Shown: positions 16,067-24,672 of the stretch, in pieces
Layout: every line of letters begins with the position of its first letter
Numbering within the stretch: the stretch's first letter is position 1
The notes under the pieces: generated by a model
Told to the model about the DNA's origin: nothing
Databases searched by the model: none
Seen by the model: only the letters and a program-made list of their open reading frames with translations
Assembly (NCBI GenBank): GCA_019634595.1
Contig: JAHCBC010000003.1
Span: 248,001-312,000, forward strand
Reading direction: 5' to 3'
DNA length: 64,000 bases
From: Akkermansiaceae bacterium
GTDB lineage: Bacteria; Verrucomicrobiota; Verrucomicrobiia; Verrucomicrobiales; Akkermansiaceae
Translations under genes and position numbers: made by a program

Positions 16067-17047
16067 TTACTGGGCGGGAGCAGGTGCCGGGGCAGTCGCG
16101 TCGGCGGGAGCAGGTGCGTTCGCGTCGGCGGGAGCAGGTGCGTTCGCGTCGGCGGGAGCAGGTGCGTTCGCATCGGCGGGAGCAGGCGCGTTCGCATCGG
16201 CAGGCTGCTCGGTCGGAGCGGGCTGCGGCACGGGCGCGGGAGCGACCTGTTCCGCAGGGGAAGCCGGAGCCTTGGCGGCTTGGGCTTTCTGGTTCGCCTC
16301 GAGCGCGGCCTTGGTCTGCTCCTCCTGCCATTTGTCAAAGTCGGCGGCGGGAACCACTTCCATGGTGCCGGTCATGTTGCCGTGGCCTTCACCGCAGAGC
16401 TGTCCGCAGACGACGAAGGTTTCCAGCGGAGCGATGGGGGTGAACCACATCGGGATCTCCTTCCCGGGGATGGCGTCCTGCTGGATGCGCATCGGGATGA
16501 TGGAGTAGTTGTGGATGACGTCCAGGCTGCCGATGTTGAGGACGGACGGACGGTTGAGCGGAAGCTTCAGCAGCGGGGCGGTGAAGTCGTCGAGGGCGTT
16601 CGGGTCGCTGTAGTCGATGCCGAGCTGGTTGGTGCCGCTGATGAGCGCGGGGTCGATGCGGCCGAACTTGCCGTCGGCACCGGGGTAGTGGTAGGTCCAG
16701 CCGAACTGCCAGCCGACGACGCGGACGCGCGTCGGGTTCTGGCGCTGCACGTGGTCCCACTTGTCGGTCCGGTCCGCCCACAGCGGGAAGGCGAAGCCGA
16801 GGAGAAGCACGGCCTCGATGATGATCACGCCGATCTCAAGGTGGCTGGAAAGGTGGCTGCGCACGCCTTCATAGGACGCCTTCGGATTGCGCGACTGGCG
16901 GAAACGCCACAGGCAGAACAGGAAGAAAATCGTCCAGCCCACGAAGAGCGCGATCATGAACCAATGGACGACGTCCATGATATGATCCACGTCCGCGCCG
17001 TGGAGGGAGAAGTTTTCAGGAATGCCGAGGAACTTGGAAGGGCTCAT
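16067..17047 (-). CDS. coxB: Cytochrome c oxidase subunit II
   Basis: 326 residues. Two N-terminal membrane helices, then the CuA cupredoxin domain with the His of DVIHNYSI and the loop CGQLCGEGHGNM. The CuA loop normally reads C-x-E-x-C; here the Glu is Gln. There is no fused cytochrome c domain. Instead the C-terminus is an Ala/Pro tail with four ADANAPAP repeats encoded by a 24-bp tandem repeat. Receives electrons from cytochrome c and passes them to CoxA. Last oxidase gene of the operon. Confidence 0.93.
   Translation of the reverse strand: MSPSKFLGIPENFSLHGADVDHIMDVVHWFMIALFVGWTIFFLFCLWRFRQSRNPKASYEGVRSHLSSHLEIGVIIIEAVLLLGFAFPLWADRTDKWDHVQRQNPTRVRVVGWQFGWTYHYPGADGKFGRIDPALISGTNQLGIDYSDPNALDDFTAPLLKLPLNRPSVLNIGSLDVIHNYSIIPMRIQQDAIPGKEIPMWFTPIAPLETFVVCGQLCGEGHGNMTGTMEVVPAADFDKWQEEQTKAALEANQKAQAAKAPASPAEQVAPAPVPQPAPTEQPADANAPAPADANAPAPADANAPAPADANAPAPADATAPAPAPAQ
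16101..16196. repeat. 24-bp tandem repeat inside coxB
   Basis: Four units of 24 bases (16101, 16125, 16149, 16173) differing at a few positions, encoding ADANAPAP on the minus strand. Copy number is likely to vary between strains by slippage; length changes stay in frame. Confidence 0.9.
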
Positions 17048-17074
17048 GGAAAAGACGAATCGGAATGGGAGAAA

Positions 17075-17296
17075 TCAGGAATGGGTCGTGGACGAGGGGC
17101 GGACGTAGTCGTCCTGCAGCGCCGGATCAAGGCTGGCCTGTTCCCGCCGCATCATGCGGGCCATGCAGAAGATCACGCCGCCGAGGACGGCGAGGATGAC
17201 GATCAACAGGAAGAAGATCGAATATCCGGCGGCATCACCACCGGCAGCCATGTTGGCCTGGCAGGTCGCACACGCGAGCGGAGATTGGAGCATCAT
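17075..17296 (-). CDS. Small single-span membrane protein in the oxidase cluster
   Basis: 73 residues from ATG 17296 (MMLQSPLACATCQANMAAGG), then one hydrophobic helix (SIFFLLIVILAVLGGVIFC) and a charged tail. Contains a CATC pair of cysteines but no CxxCH. Family not recognised. Position between the 66-residue membrane gene and coxB suggests an accessory or assembly subunit. The earlier in-frame start at 17353 would overlap the preceding gene and is less likely. Confidence 0.6.
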   Translation of the reverse strand: MMLQSPLACATCQANMAAGGDAAGYSIFFLLIVILAVLGGVIFCMARMMRREQASLDPALQDDYVRPSSTTHS

Positions 17297-17309
17297 GGCT
17301 GTAATGGGG

Positions 17310-17510
17310 TCAGAGATGGAGGCGGGTGGCCTTGCGGTAAAAGAGGACGCCATAGACCGGCATCACGATGGCTCCGGCGATGCCGATGCCGCCGAGAGTA
17401 CGGGTCAGCGTGGTGGCCTCCTGCATGTAGACGAAGGCCCATAGCGCGAGGAACACGAAGAGCAGGGTGCTCACGGTGACGAAGACGATGTGGAAACCTT
17501 TGAGTGACAT
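17310..17510 (-). CDS. Small two-span membrane protein in the oxidase cluster
   Basis: 66 residues with two hydrophobic helices (FVTVSTLLFVFLALWAFVYM and GIGIAGAIVMPVYGVLFY) and a basic end. Unrecognised family. The gene is 13 bases from its downstream neighbour and 21 from the subunit IV gene, in the same operon, so a small oxidase subunit is the simplest reading. Confidence 0.65.
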   Translation of the reverse strand: MSLKGFHIVFVTVSTLLFVFLALWAFVYMQEATTLTRTLGGIGIAGAIVMPVYGVLFYRKATRLHL

Positions 17511-17531
17511 GGGAAGTTCCGGGTTGGAGGG

Positions 17532-17870
17532 TTACTTGCCGAAGAAGTGCGGGTCGAAGATCGGGTCGAACTCCGCGAAAGCGGTCAGACCGAACAGCGC
17601 CAGCGCGAAGATGAACGAGCCGAAGAAGATCCAGTAGATCGACTTCTTCTCGTGGTTAAGGTGCATGAAGATCGCACCGACGAGGCTCGCCTTAACGGTG
17701 GCGATGGCGAGGCCGAGGATGCAGTCCCACATGTCAAAGCCGTGGTGACCGATGTCGAGAGCCTCGACGGTCGCCACAGCAACGGTCAGAACCGTGCAGA
17801 CGAGCAACGCGCCGAAGATCAGCAGATAGAGCTTCTTTGCCTTTTGGATTTCTTCAGGGGAATTTGCCAT
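17532..17870 (-). CDS. Cytochrome c oxidase subunit IV (prokaryotic type)
   Basis: 112 residues with three membrane helices. The MHLNHEKKSIYWIF segment (family pattern MHLxxEKK) identifies the bacterial caa3-type subunit IV, which stabilises the oxidase. Located directly after coxC. Confidence 0.85.
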   Translation of the reverse strand: MANSPEEIQKAKKLYLLIFGALLVCTVLTVAVATVEALDIGHHGFDMWDCILGLAIATVKASLVGAIFMHLNHEKKSIYWIFFGSFIFALALFGLTAFAEFDPIFDPHFFGK

Positions 17871-17906
17871 GGAGATAGGTGATGAAAAAGTTCGCTGCTG
17901 GGTGGA

Positions 17907-19547
17907 TCACATCAAATACAGGACCGGGAACACGAAGATCCAGACAAGGTCCACGAAGTGCCAGAAGAGGCCACCGACCTCCACCCGGTTGGCGAGCCAC
18001 TCGGGATTGGAGAGATACATTTTGCGGCCGAAGAACAGGTAGTAGCCCAGCACGATCGCGCCACCCACCACGTGCAGGCCGTGGAGACCGGTGATGGTGA
18101 AGTAGATGGCGTAGTAGGTGTTCCAGGACGGGGTGAACTTCGAGGCGAAGCGGATCTCCTCACGCGGCACGGAAAGGTGCGGGAAGGTGTGCGGCTTGGT
18201 CAGGTCATCGCCGTTGGGGTTGCGGGCCGTGTAGTTCGGGCCGGTGAACTCTTCCTTGAAAGCGGCCAGACCGGAGAGTTTGATGCCGTTCTTCTCTTCG
18301 GAGAATTTCTTGATTTCCTTCCAACCGACGCGATAGCGCTCTTTCCAGGTGGGATGGCGGTTCGGCTTGCCGGTCTTCTCGTCCACCTTGTATTCCTTGA
18401 GGAGACGTGCTTCCAGTTTGGCGATCTCGCCACGGTGCCAGGCCCAGATTTCCCGGGTGAAGGCGTCGTTCTTCATCAGCCAGGAGTTGTCGATGGCCAG
18501 ATCGATATCGATCCCCTTCTCCTTCGCCTTCATGGCGAAGTGCTGGAAGTCGATCGCGTCCACGTAGTGGAAGACCATCGGGCTGGCGAGGAGCTTGCCC
18601 TCGACCACTGTGTCATCCCGCAGGCGGGACTGGCCGTCGGCCTCACGGATGTCACGCGGGGCGAAAAGGAAGTGGACGGGCTTGCTGACGTTGAAGGCGA
18701 CGGACGGAATCTCGGTCAGGAGTTTCGGGGCCAGGGCCTCGGCGTCGATGTTGACGTTAGGAGCCAGTGCGACGCTGGAGGCGTCCGGATTGGCGGCCTT
18801 GGCATCGTTCCATTCCTGGCGGAGGGCGGCGGTGCGGAGGGCGCCGTTGTGCTTGCGGGCCTTCAGGTGGACGCCGCGGACCTTCGAAAGCAGGTCGGTG
18901 GTGAGTGGTTCACCTGCCTTGGCGATCACTTCCTCGGCCTCGCCGACCTTGGTGACGGCCTTGACGTCGGCGGCGACGGTGACGGTCGCGCCGTGGTGCT
19001 TCGCCTGGTCGGCGATGCTCTTCACCCATGCGCCGTGGTAGCGGACGGTGCTGAAGCTGAACTTGGTGCCTTCGATGACGATCTGGTTCTCCTCGATCTT
19101 GTCACCCTTGTAGTTTTTGACGTACTCACCGTTCTCCTTCTCGTAGCCGAGGTGGCCTTCGACGATGGAGTAGTCATTCAGGCGGACGGCCTGGTGGCCG
19201 AACTTCACTTTGTACTCGATGGCCTTGAGCACCATGAAGAGTCCGGCGCAGAGGATGGTGATCCACATGTAGATCTGGAATTTCCGCCACTCTCGCATCT
19301 TCAGCGCGGCCCATGCGAACACGACGGTCACGGAGGAACCGATGAGGACGAAGGTGTTGATCAGACCGGGGAGCACCGGCAGGGTCCGCTCCGGCCATGG
19401 ATAGTCAGCCCCGATGCGGAGGAAGACGTAGGCGGAGAAGAAACCACCGAAAAGCATGACCTCGGAGGCCAGGAACAACCAGATGGCGATCTTCGAGTTG
19501 AAGAGCCCGGTGTCCTTGCGGGGTGTTACGATGTAGGGAATTTCCAT
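17907..19547 (-). CDS. coxC: Cytochrome c oxidase subunit III with a large soluble insertion
   Basis: Subunit III normally has ~200 residues with five helices in this type. Here it has 546. Residues 1-119 give helices 1-3 (IAIWLFLASEVMLFGGFF onward) and ~470-546 give helices 4-5 (FTITGLHGLHVVGGAIVLGY and FWHFVDLVWIFVFPV). Residues ~120-468 are hydrophilic, Lys/Glu-rich and unlike any domain I know. Two stretches in it (157-195 and 315-354) look like a faint internal repeat. Both ends keep subunit III motifs in one frame, so this is an insertion, not a fused neighbour. Confidence 0.88.
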   Translation of the reverse strand: MEIPYIVTPRKDTGLFNSKIAIWLFLASEVMLFGGFFSAYVFLRIGADYPWPERTLPVLPGLINTFVLIGSSVTVVFAWAALKMREWRKFQIYMWITILCAGLFMVLKAIEYKVKFGHQAVRLNDYSIVEGHLGYEKENGEYVKNYKGDKIEENQIVIEGTKFSFSTVRYHGAWVKSIADQAKHHGATVTVAADVKAVTKVGEAEEVIAKAGEPLTTDLLSKVRGVHLKARKHNGALRTAALRQEWNDAKAANPDASSVALAPNVNIDAEALAPKLLTEIPSVAFNVSKPVHFLFAPRDIREADGQSRLRDDTVVEGKLLASPMVFHYVDAIDFQHFAMKAKEKGIDIDLAIDNSWLMKNDAFTREIWAWHRGEIAKLEARLLKEYKVDEKTGKPNRHPTWKERYRVGWKEIKKFSEEKNGIKLSGLAAFKEEFTGPNYTARNPNGDDLTKPHTFPHLSVPREEIRFASKFTPSWNTYYAIYFTITGLHGLHVVGGAIVLGYYLFFGRKMYLSNPEWLANRVEVGGLFWHFVDLVWIFVFPVLYLM

Positions 19548-19609
19548 TTTGGAGAGATGTCTGGTTTCCGTTGGCGGCCTTCAGCAGGCCGCGGGCGGAG
19601 CGCTCTGGA

Positions 19610-21523
19610 TCAGTGGTGGGCTGCCTTGGCTGGGGTTGCCGCCGCGTCGCCGGCGCCGTGTTTCGGCTCGATCCACTGCGGGAGGTAGTCCTCCTTGCAG
19701 TCAGGACGGCTGTATTCGTAAGGACCGCGGTAGACGGCGATGTCGAAGGTGAAGTTGCCGTGGCCGGGAGGTGTCGGGGTCGCCCACTCCAGGGTGGTGG
19801 CGTCCCACGGGTTGTCACTCTGGACCTTGCGGCCGAACTTCCAGGCACCGAAGAGGTTGAGGAAGAACGGGATCTGCGCGACGGCCAGCGCCCATGCGCC
19901 CCATGACATGAGGATGTTCAGGTCGATGTGCTGGGCCACGGTGTTGGCGAAGACGTTGGCACTGTCCACACCCTGGGAAAGGGCGGTCTTGTCGAGGTAG
20001 GCGTCACCACCATTGTACCAGCGGCGGTGGAAGCCTGCCATACCCTGCACGAGCATCGGGAAGAAGATGACGTTCATGCAGACGAGGCTCGGCCAGAAGT
20101 GGAGGTGGCTCAGCTTGCGGCTCATGAAGCGGCCGGTGATCTTCGGATACCAGTGATACACCCCGGCGAAGAGGCCGAAGAGAATCCCCGGTGCCACCAC
20201 GTAGTGGAAGTGGCCGATCACGTAGTAGGTGTCGTGAAGGTGGAGGTCGGCGAGGTTGAAGGCAAGCGGCAGACCGGTCAGACCGCCGATACCGAACATC
20301 GGCAGGAAGGCGCAGGCCCACATCATCGGCGGGGTGAAGCGGATGGAACCGCCCCACAGGGAGATGATCATGGCGGTCAGCAGGATGACCGACGGCACGG
20401 AGATGAGCACCGTTGTGGTCTGGAACCAGGTGGAGACCATCGGTCCCATGCCGGTCATATACATGTGGTGGGCCCACACGATGAAGGAGAGGAAGCCGAG
20501 GACGAGGACGGAATAGACCATCGACTTGTAGCCCCACAGCGGCTTGCGGGTGTTGGCCGGGATGATTTCCGCGACGCAGGCGATGGCAGGAAGAAGGAGC
20601 ACGTACACCTCCGGGTGGCCGAGGAACCAGAAAAGGTGCTGGAACAGCAGCGGGGAACCACCGCCGGAGAGATCCGCCAGACCTTCCGACTTCGTGAAGA
20701 GCCCGGATGGCATGAAGAAGGAGGAATGGGCGACGCGGTCCATGAGCTGCATGATGCCGGCGGCCTCAAGCGGAGGGAACGCGAGCAGGAGCAGGAAGCC
20801 GGTGACAAGCATGGCCCACACCAGGAACGGCAGGCGCATCCAGGTCATGCCACGGGCGCGGAGGTTGATGATGGTGGTGATGAAGTTCACCGAGCCGAGA
20901 AGCGAGGAAGTGATCAGCAGCACCAGACCGATGAGCCATTGGGTCTGACCCGCGAGCCACTGGTTCACCACCTGGCCGTCCGCGAAGCCCGCGAGCGGCG
21001 AGTAGTTCGTCCAGCCGGACTTCGCCGCACCGGACTCCATGAAGAAGGAGGCGCACATCACCACGCCACCGAGGAGGTAGAGCCAGTAGCTGAGCATGTT
21101 CAGCTTCGGGAACGCCATGTCCGGCGCGCCGATCTGCAGCGGGGTCACGTAGTTGCCGAAAGCACCGAAGCCGAGCGGCACGATGCCGAGGAACACCATG
21201 ATGGTGCCGTGCATGGCTCCGAACATGTTGTAGGTCTCACCGGTCACCTTGCCATCGGACAGCCAGCGGGCTTTCCAACTGTCGGTGAAGATCCAGCTCA
21301 TCCACTCGTGCAGCGGCTCGTGCGGATAGGCGATGCTCCAGCGCATCACCATCATCAGGTAGAATCCGAAGGCCAGGAAGCACATGGCCGTGATCCCGTA
21401 CTGGATGCCGATCATCTTGTGATCGGTGGAGAAAACGTATTTCTGGAGGAATCCCGGATCGTGATGATGGTGATCGTCATGATGGGCGTCATGCCCGTGG
21501 TGGGAGTCTGCGTGGGCGCTCAT
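19610..21523 (-). CDS. coxA: Cytochrome c oxidase subunit I, aa3 (A1-type)
   Basis: 637 residues, about 12 helices. All redox ligands are intact: haem a His in MHGTIMVF, CuB/Tyr site GHPEVYVLLLPA with the proton-channel Glu, CuB pair WAHHMYMTG, and haem a3/a His in HDTYYVIGHFHYV. The N-terminus is His/Asp-rich (HADSHHGHDAHHDDHHHH), possibly metal binding. This is the functional O2-reducing subunit of the operon, in contrast to the cbb3-like gene upstream. Confidence 0.96.
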   Translation of the reverse strand: MSAHADSHHGHDAHHDDHHHHDPGFLQKYVFSTDHKMIGIQYGITAMCFLAFGFYLMMVMRWSIAYPHEPLHEWMSWIFTDSWKARWLSDGKVTGETYNMFGAMHGTIMVFLGIVPLGFGAFGNYVTPLQIGAPDMAFPKLNMLSYWLYLLGGVVMCASFFMESGAAKSGWTNYSPLAGFADGQVVNQWLAGQTQWLIGLVLLITSSLLGSVNFITTIINLRARGMTWMRLPFLVWAMLVTGFLLLLAFPPLEAAGIMQLMDRVAHSSFFMPSGLFTKSEGLADLSGGGSPLLFQHLFWFLGHPEVYVLLLPAIACVAEIIPANTRKPLWGYKSMVYSVLVLGFLSFIVWAHHMYMTGMGPMVSTWFQTTTVLISVPSVILLTAMIISLWGGSIRFTPPMMWACAFLPMFGIGGLTGLPLAFNLADLHLHDTYYVIGHFHYVVAPGILFGLFAGVYHWYPKITGRFMSRKLSHLHFWPSLVCMNVIFFPMLVQGMAGFHRRWYNGGDAYLDKTALSQGVDSANVFANTVAQHIDLNILMSWGAWALAVAQIPFFLNLFGAWKFGRKVQSDNPWDATTLEWATPTPPGHGNFTFDIAVYRGPYEYSRPDCKEDYLPQWIEPKHGAGDAAATPAKAAHH

Positions 21524-21600
21524 AGGTCCGGCTGCGGCGGTGGGGTCGAAGGTGGAGTTGGGGAAAGGTGACGGAAAAAGATCCGCCGTTGGTTTTGAAA

Positions 21601-22371
21601 TCAGGGGGCAGGTGCCAGCTGGAGGGTCACAGGGTCCATCATGATCTGCGGATCGAGCGGCTCACCCGGGAGCGCCTTGTCGTGTTCCGCCATGACTTCC
21701 GCGTCGGTGGAAGGCTGGCCCGCCTTGGCGCGCTTGCCGGAGATGTCGAGCGCGGCTTTCGCCATGTCCACGGTGACGACATCACCGGAGGTGTTGCCGA
21801 AGCCGTTGCGGATGTAGGTCAGCAGGCCGGCGAGGTCTTCCGCGCCCATACCCGCGCCCTGCGGAGGCATGAGGCCAGCGCCATAGGTCTTGCCGGAGCT
21901 GGTCGGTCCCTGGAGACCGTTGAGGATGACCATGGCGAGCGCGTCGGTGTTGCCGAGCACGCGCTTGGAACCGGCGAGGGCCGGGTAGTTGGAGCCGTCA
22001 CCCTTCGCGTCCGGGCCGTGGCAACCCGCGCACTTCGCGGAGTAGAGCTTCGCACCGCGGGCGGAGAGAACCTCGATGGCTGGCTTCGGCTTCGGACCGC
22101 TGTCCTCACCACCGGGGGCTTCGGCACGGACGTAGCCGGGCTTGAAGAGCGTCTTGTAGTTGAACCAATCCCCACCGTGGCCGAGGATGCCACCTGCGAT
22201 CACGCCCGTGATGCCGATCACGACGATGAGTCCAATGGAGACCGGTTCACGGCCGTTGTCGGCGATGCGCTTCTCACGCGCGGTCGCGGCGGCTTCGCGG
22301 ATGATACGGCCATGAGCCTCGGCGACGTTGATCGACTCATCGAGGTCAGGCTTGGAGTTCGGCACGGACAT
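21601..22371 (-). CDS. Membrane-anchored mono-haem cytochrome c
   Basis: 256 residues. One N-terminal membrane helix (SIGLIVVIGITGVIAGGIL), one haem c site CAGCH, and a likely axial Met in GAGLMPPQGAGM. It lies between the cbb3-like ccoO and coxA. Since CoxB lacks the cytochrome c domain of caa3 oxidases, this protein may supply that domain in trans (inference). It resembles the mono-haem protein at 24673-25449. Confidence 0.85.
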   Translation of the reverse strand: MSVPNSKPDLDESINVAEAHGRIIREAAATAREKRIADNGREPVSIGLIVVIGITGVIAGGILGHGGDWFNYKTLFKPGYVRAEAPGGEDSGPKPKPAIEVLSARGAKLYSAKCAGCHGPDAKGDGSNYPALAGSKRVLGNTDALAMVILNGLQGPTSSGKTYGAGLMPPQGAGMGAEDLAGLLTYIRNGFGNTSGDVVTVDMAKAALDISGKRAKAGQPSTDAEVMAEHDKALPGEPLDPQIMMDPVTLQLAPAP

Positions 22372-22400
22372 GGTGGGAAATGAATGCGTTGTGGGGAAAA

Positions 22401-23114
22401 TTATTTCTTCTCGTCGTCCTTTTTCTGGAAGTCGATGGAAGCGGGAACCGGCTGATCCTTCTTCAGCGAGAGGAGGTAGGAAACGAGCGCCTTGGCGTCG
22501 GAGTTGGGGACGAACTCGGTCGTGTCGGAGCCGGGCGACCTGCCGTCGGAGTAGGTCACGGCATCATCGGAGAGGCCCGTGCCGATTTCCTTCTCGTCGA
22601 ACATGTAGCGGAAGGGAGGACAGGTGGATTTCTCACGGTCCGCCTCATAGCGCGGGTTGAAAAGGTGGGCGTAGAGCCAACGGGCCGGATTCTCCGGAGA
22701 ATAGATGGCTTCCACACGACGGCCGACGTTCGAAAGGTCCGGACCCACGCGGCTCACGCCGATGTGGGCGAAGCTTTCACCGAGGAAGTCGTAGGCGTTC
22801 GTCTCACGGCGGGTGTCGCCACGCTCGGGGTCGGACTTGAGGCCACCCCAGTCGGCGCGGAAGAGGTCGTTGCCGGCATAGGTCGGGCGGACCACCTGGG
22901 TGTGGCAGTTATAGCAGCCGTTGGAGGCGTAGATTTCCGCACCGTTGGCCACACGGCCGGCGCGCTTCGGGAAATACGGGCCGGAATCCGGCTCCTCCAC
23001 GCTGAGCGCGATGGGAGCGAGGTTCCGCATCTTGACGAACGGAATGACGACGACCGACAGCCAGGCAAGTCCGAAGCTGACCGAGAGGCCGATGATGAAG
23101 TGGCGGAGGCTCAT
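22401..23114 (-). CDS. ccoO: cbb3-type oxidase subunit II-like cytochrome c
   Basis: 237 residues. One N-terminal helix (FIIGLSVSFGLAWLSVVVI), the CcoO haem site CYNCHTQVVRP, the GPDLSNVGRR motif and a later Met (FRYMFDEKEIG). Looks able to bind its haem c. It lies downstream of a CcoN homologue that lacks catalytic ligands, so its electron acceptor is unclear. Spacing to neighbours is about 27-29 bases. Confidence 0.88.
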   Translation of the reverse strand: MSLRHFIIGLSVSFGLAWLSVVVIPFVKMRNLAPIALSVEEPDSGPYFPKRAGRVANGAEIYASNGCYNCHTQVVRPTYAGNDLFRADWGGLKSDPERGDTRRETNAYDFLGESFAHIGVSRVGPDLSNVGRRVEAIYSPENPARWLYAHLFNPRYEADREKSTCPPFRYMFDEKEIGTGLSDDAVTYSDGRSPGSDTTEFVPNSDAKALVSYLLSLKKDQPVPASIDFQKKDDEKK

Positions 23115-23141
23115 GAGTGCGGTGAAAATTTCCGGTTGTGC

Positions 23142-24647
23142 TTAGTGGGCGTGGGCGTCCGCGGAACCGGGACCGGCGTTGTCGATGTCACCTTCCGCAC
23201 CGTGCGGGCTGCTTCCACCGTGGTGGGAGACGAGCAGCGTCGGGTGCGAACTGCGGCGGCCCAGACGGAGCCACATCAGCGTCAGGTGGAGGAAGAAGAA
23301 AACATTGGAAAAGAGGATGAACGCCCAGGCGATGGTAATGAAGATCGCATAGGGATAGGTGCGGGTGGCGGCGTTGATCCACGGCTGGATCCACTCCTCC
23401 TGGCCGATGCCCTGCATGAGGCCGCCGAACAGCGCCACCACCGAGACGGCAATGATGCCATAGACGGAGAAGAAGAAGTGCATGTTGATGAGGCGGCGGG
23501 ACAGCCACTCGCGGCGCGTGATGCGCGGCACGATGAAGTAGATGGCACCGAACATGATGAAGCTGAAGAAGGCGTAGAGGGCCAGGATCTCGAAACCGTA
23601 GCCGGAAAGGGAGAACTGGGTGAGCTTCAGGCTGGAGCCGGGAAGGTTCAGGAACAGGCCGGCGAAGCCGAAGACCAGCAGGCCGATGATGCCCGCGACG
23701 GAGAACCGGAGGGAGGGACTCTGCTCGACCGCTTCCGGATTGGCCAGGGTGGTGCGGAGGATGTTCACACCGACGGCGAGCGCGGGGATGAACAGCAGCG
23801 CGGTCGCGGCGGCCCCGAGGTAGGGCAGGAAGAACGGGATCGGCGCGCCGGTCAGCTTCTGCATGCCCGCCCATGGGGCGATGATGGCCAGGGACCAGAA
23901 ACCGAGCTTCGCCAGGGAATAGCTGTAGATCGGCCGGCCGGTGACCTTCGGCGCGAGGTAGTAGCTGGCGGCCAGGGCGACCGGGGTGAAGAAGAGGTAG
24001 ATCAGGCCGGATTTGAACCAAGCGGCGATGCCCGCAGCCATGACCGGATGGCCGCCCTTGAAGGTGAAGACCAGCAGGTTCGCGGTGATGAACACCCATG
24101 GGAACCAGATCATGGCCGCCATGATGTACCACTGGGAGATATAGACGTAGCCGGAAGGACGGACACGGAACTGGATGAAGGACCAGACGACGATGACGAA
24201 GTAGGTCACCAGCAGCACCGGCCAGACGAAGGTCGGGAATTCCATCCACGGCACACCGGTGCCGGCACCACCGAGGATGCCGAGAAGACCGATGCTGACG
24301 GCGAAGTTCCAGACGTGGCCGGCGGCGAGGATGACACCGGCGGACTTGCACTCCTGGCGGGAAAGACGGGCCATCAGCCAGATCATGACGCCAAAGGCGG
24401 CCTGGAAGCCCCATCCATAGACAAGCGCGGCAATGTGGGCCGGGAAAACGCGGCCGTAGGTGAGCCAGCCGCAGCCGGAGAGGAACTCCGGGCTGTGCAC
24501 CTTCGCGGAGGAAATGAGGCCGAGGATGATCGAGACGGCGAGCCAAGCCGCGCCGCTGGTCATGAAGAACATGACGGGGTGGCGCAGCGAGCGGTCGATA
24601 TCGGCGCGGAGTTTCGCGTCCTGGATGGATTGGGCGGTGGAAGACAT
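23142..24647 (-). CDS. cbb3-type oxidase subunit I homologue lacking the catalytic ligands
   Basis: 501 residues, about 12 helices, aligning by eye along CcoN: LTYGRVFPAH, GRPIYSYSLAKLGFW and RLINMHFFFSVYGI. His71 (first low-spin haem ligand) stays. The CuB His of WYGHN is Ser213 (WFKSG), the CuB His pair of WAGPHH is Gln263-Lys264 (WAGMQK), the active-site Tyr is Ala257, and the GHVH haem ligands fall in GFEIL (351-355) with no His. It cannot reduce O2 as a normal cbb3 oxidase. The reading frame is intact and long, so this is a conserved non-catalytic or repurposed protein. The C-terminus is His-rich. Confidence 0.9.
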   Translation of the reverse strand: MSSTAQSIQDAKLRADIDRSLRHPVMFFMTSGAAWLAVSIILGLISSAKVHSPEFLSGCGWLTYGRVFPAHIAALVYGWGFQAAFGVMIWLMARLSRQECKSAGVILAAGHVWNFAVSIGLLGILGGAGTGVPWMEFPTFVWPVLLVTYFVIVVWSFIQFRVRPSGYVYISQWYIMAAMIWFPWVFITANLLVFTFKGGHPVMAAGIAAWFKSGLIYLFFTPVALAASYYLAPKVTGRPIYSYSLAKLGFWSLAIIAPWAGMQKLTGAPIPFFLPYLGAAATALLFIPALAVGVNILRTTLANPEAVEQSPSLRFSVAGIIGLLVFGFAGLFLNLPGSSLKLTQFSLSGYGFEILALYAFFSFIMFGAIYFIVPRITRREWLSRRLINMHFFFSVYGIIAVSVVALFGGLMQGIGQEEWIQPWINAATRTYPYAIFITIAWAFILFSNVFFFLHLTLMWLRLGRRSSHPTLLVSHHGGSSPHGAEGDIDNAGPGSADAHAH

Positions 24648-24672
24648 CGTCTGTGGGAAAATTGTGGGTCCG

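Noticed and set aside
16041..16331. N-terminal extension of the DUF3820 protein
   Set aside because: The extension is Arg/Cys-rich and reads the coxB tandem repeat in another frame.
23142..24647. Calling this gene a working cbb3 oxidase subunit I
   Set aside because: The metal and haem ligands that define oxygen reduction are replaced, as listed in the finding.
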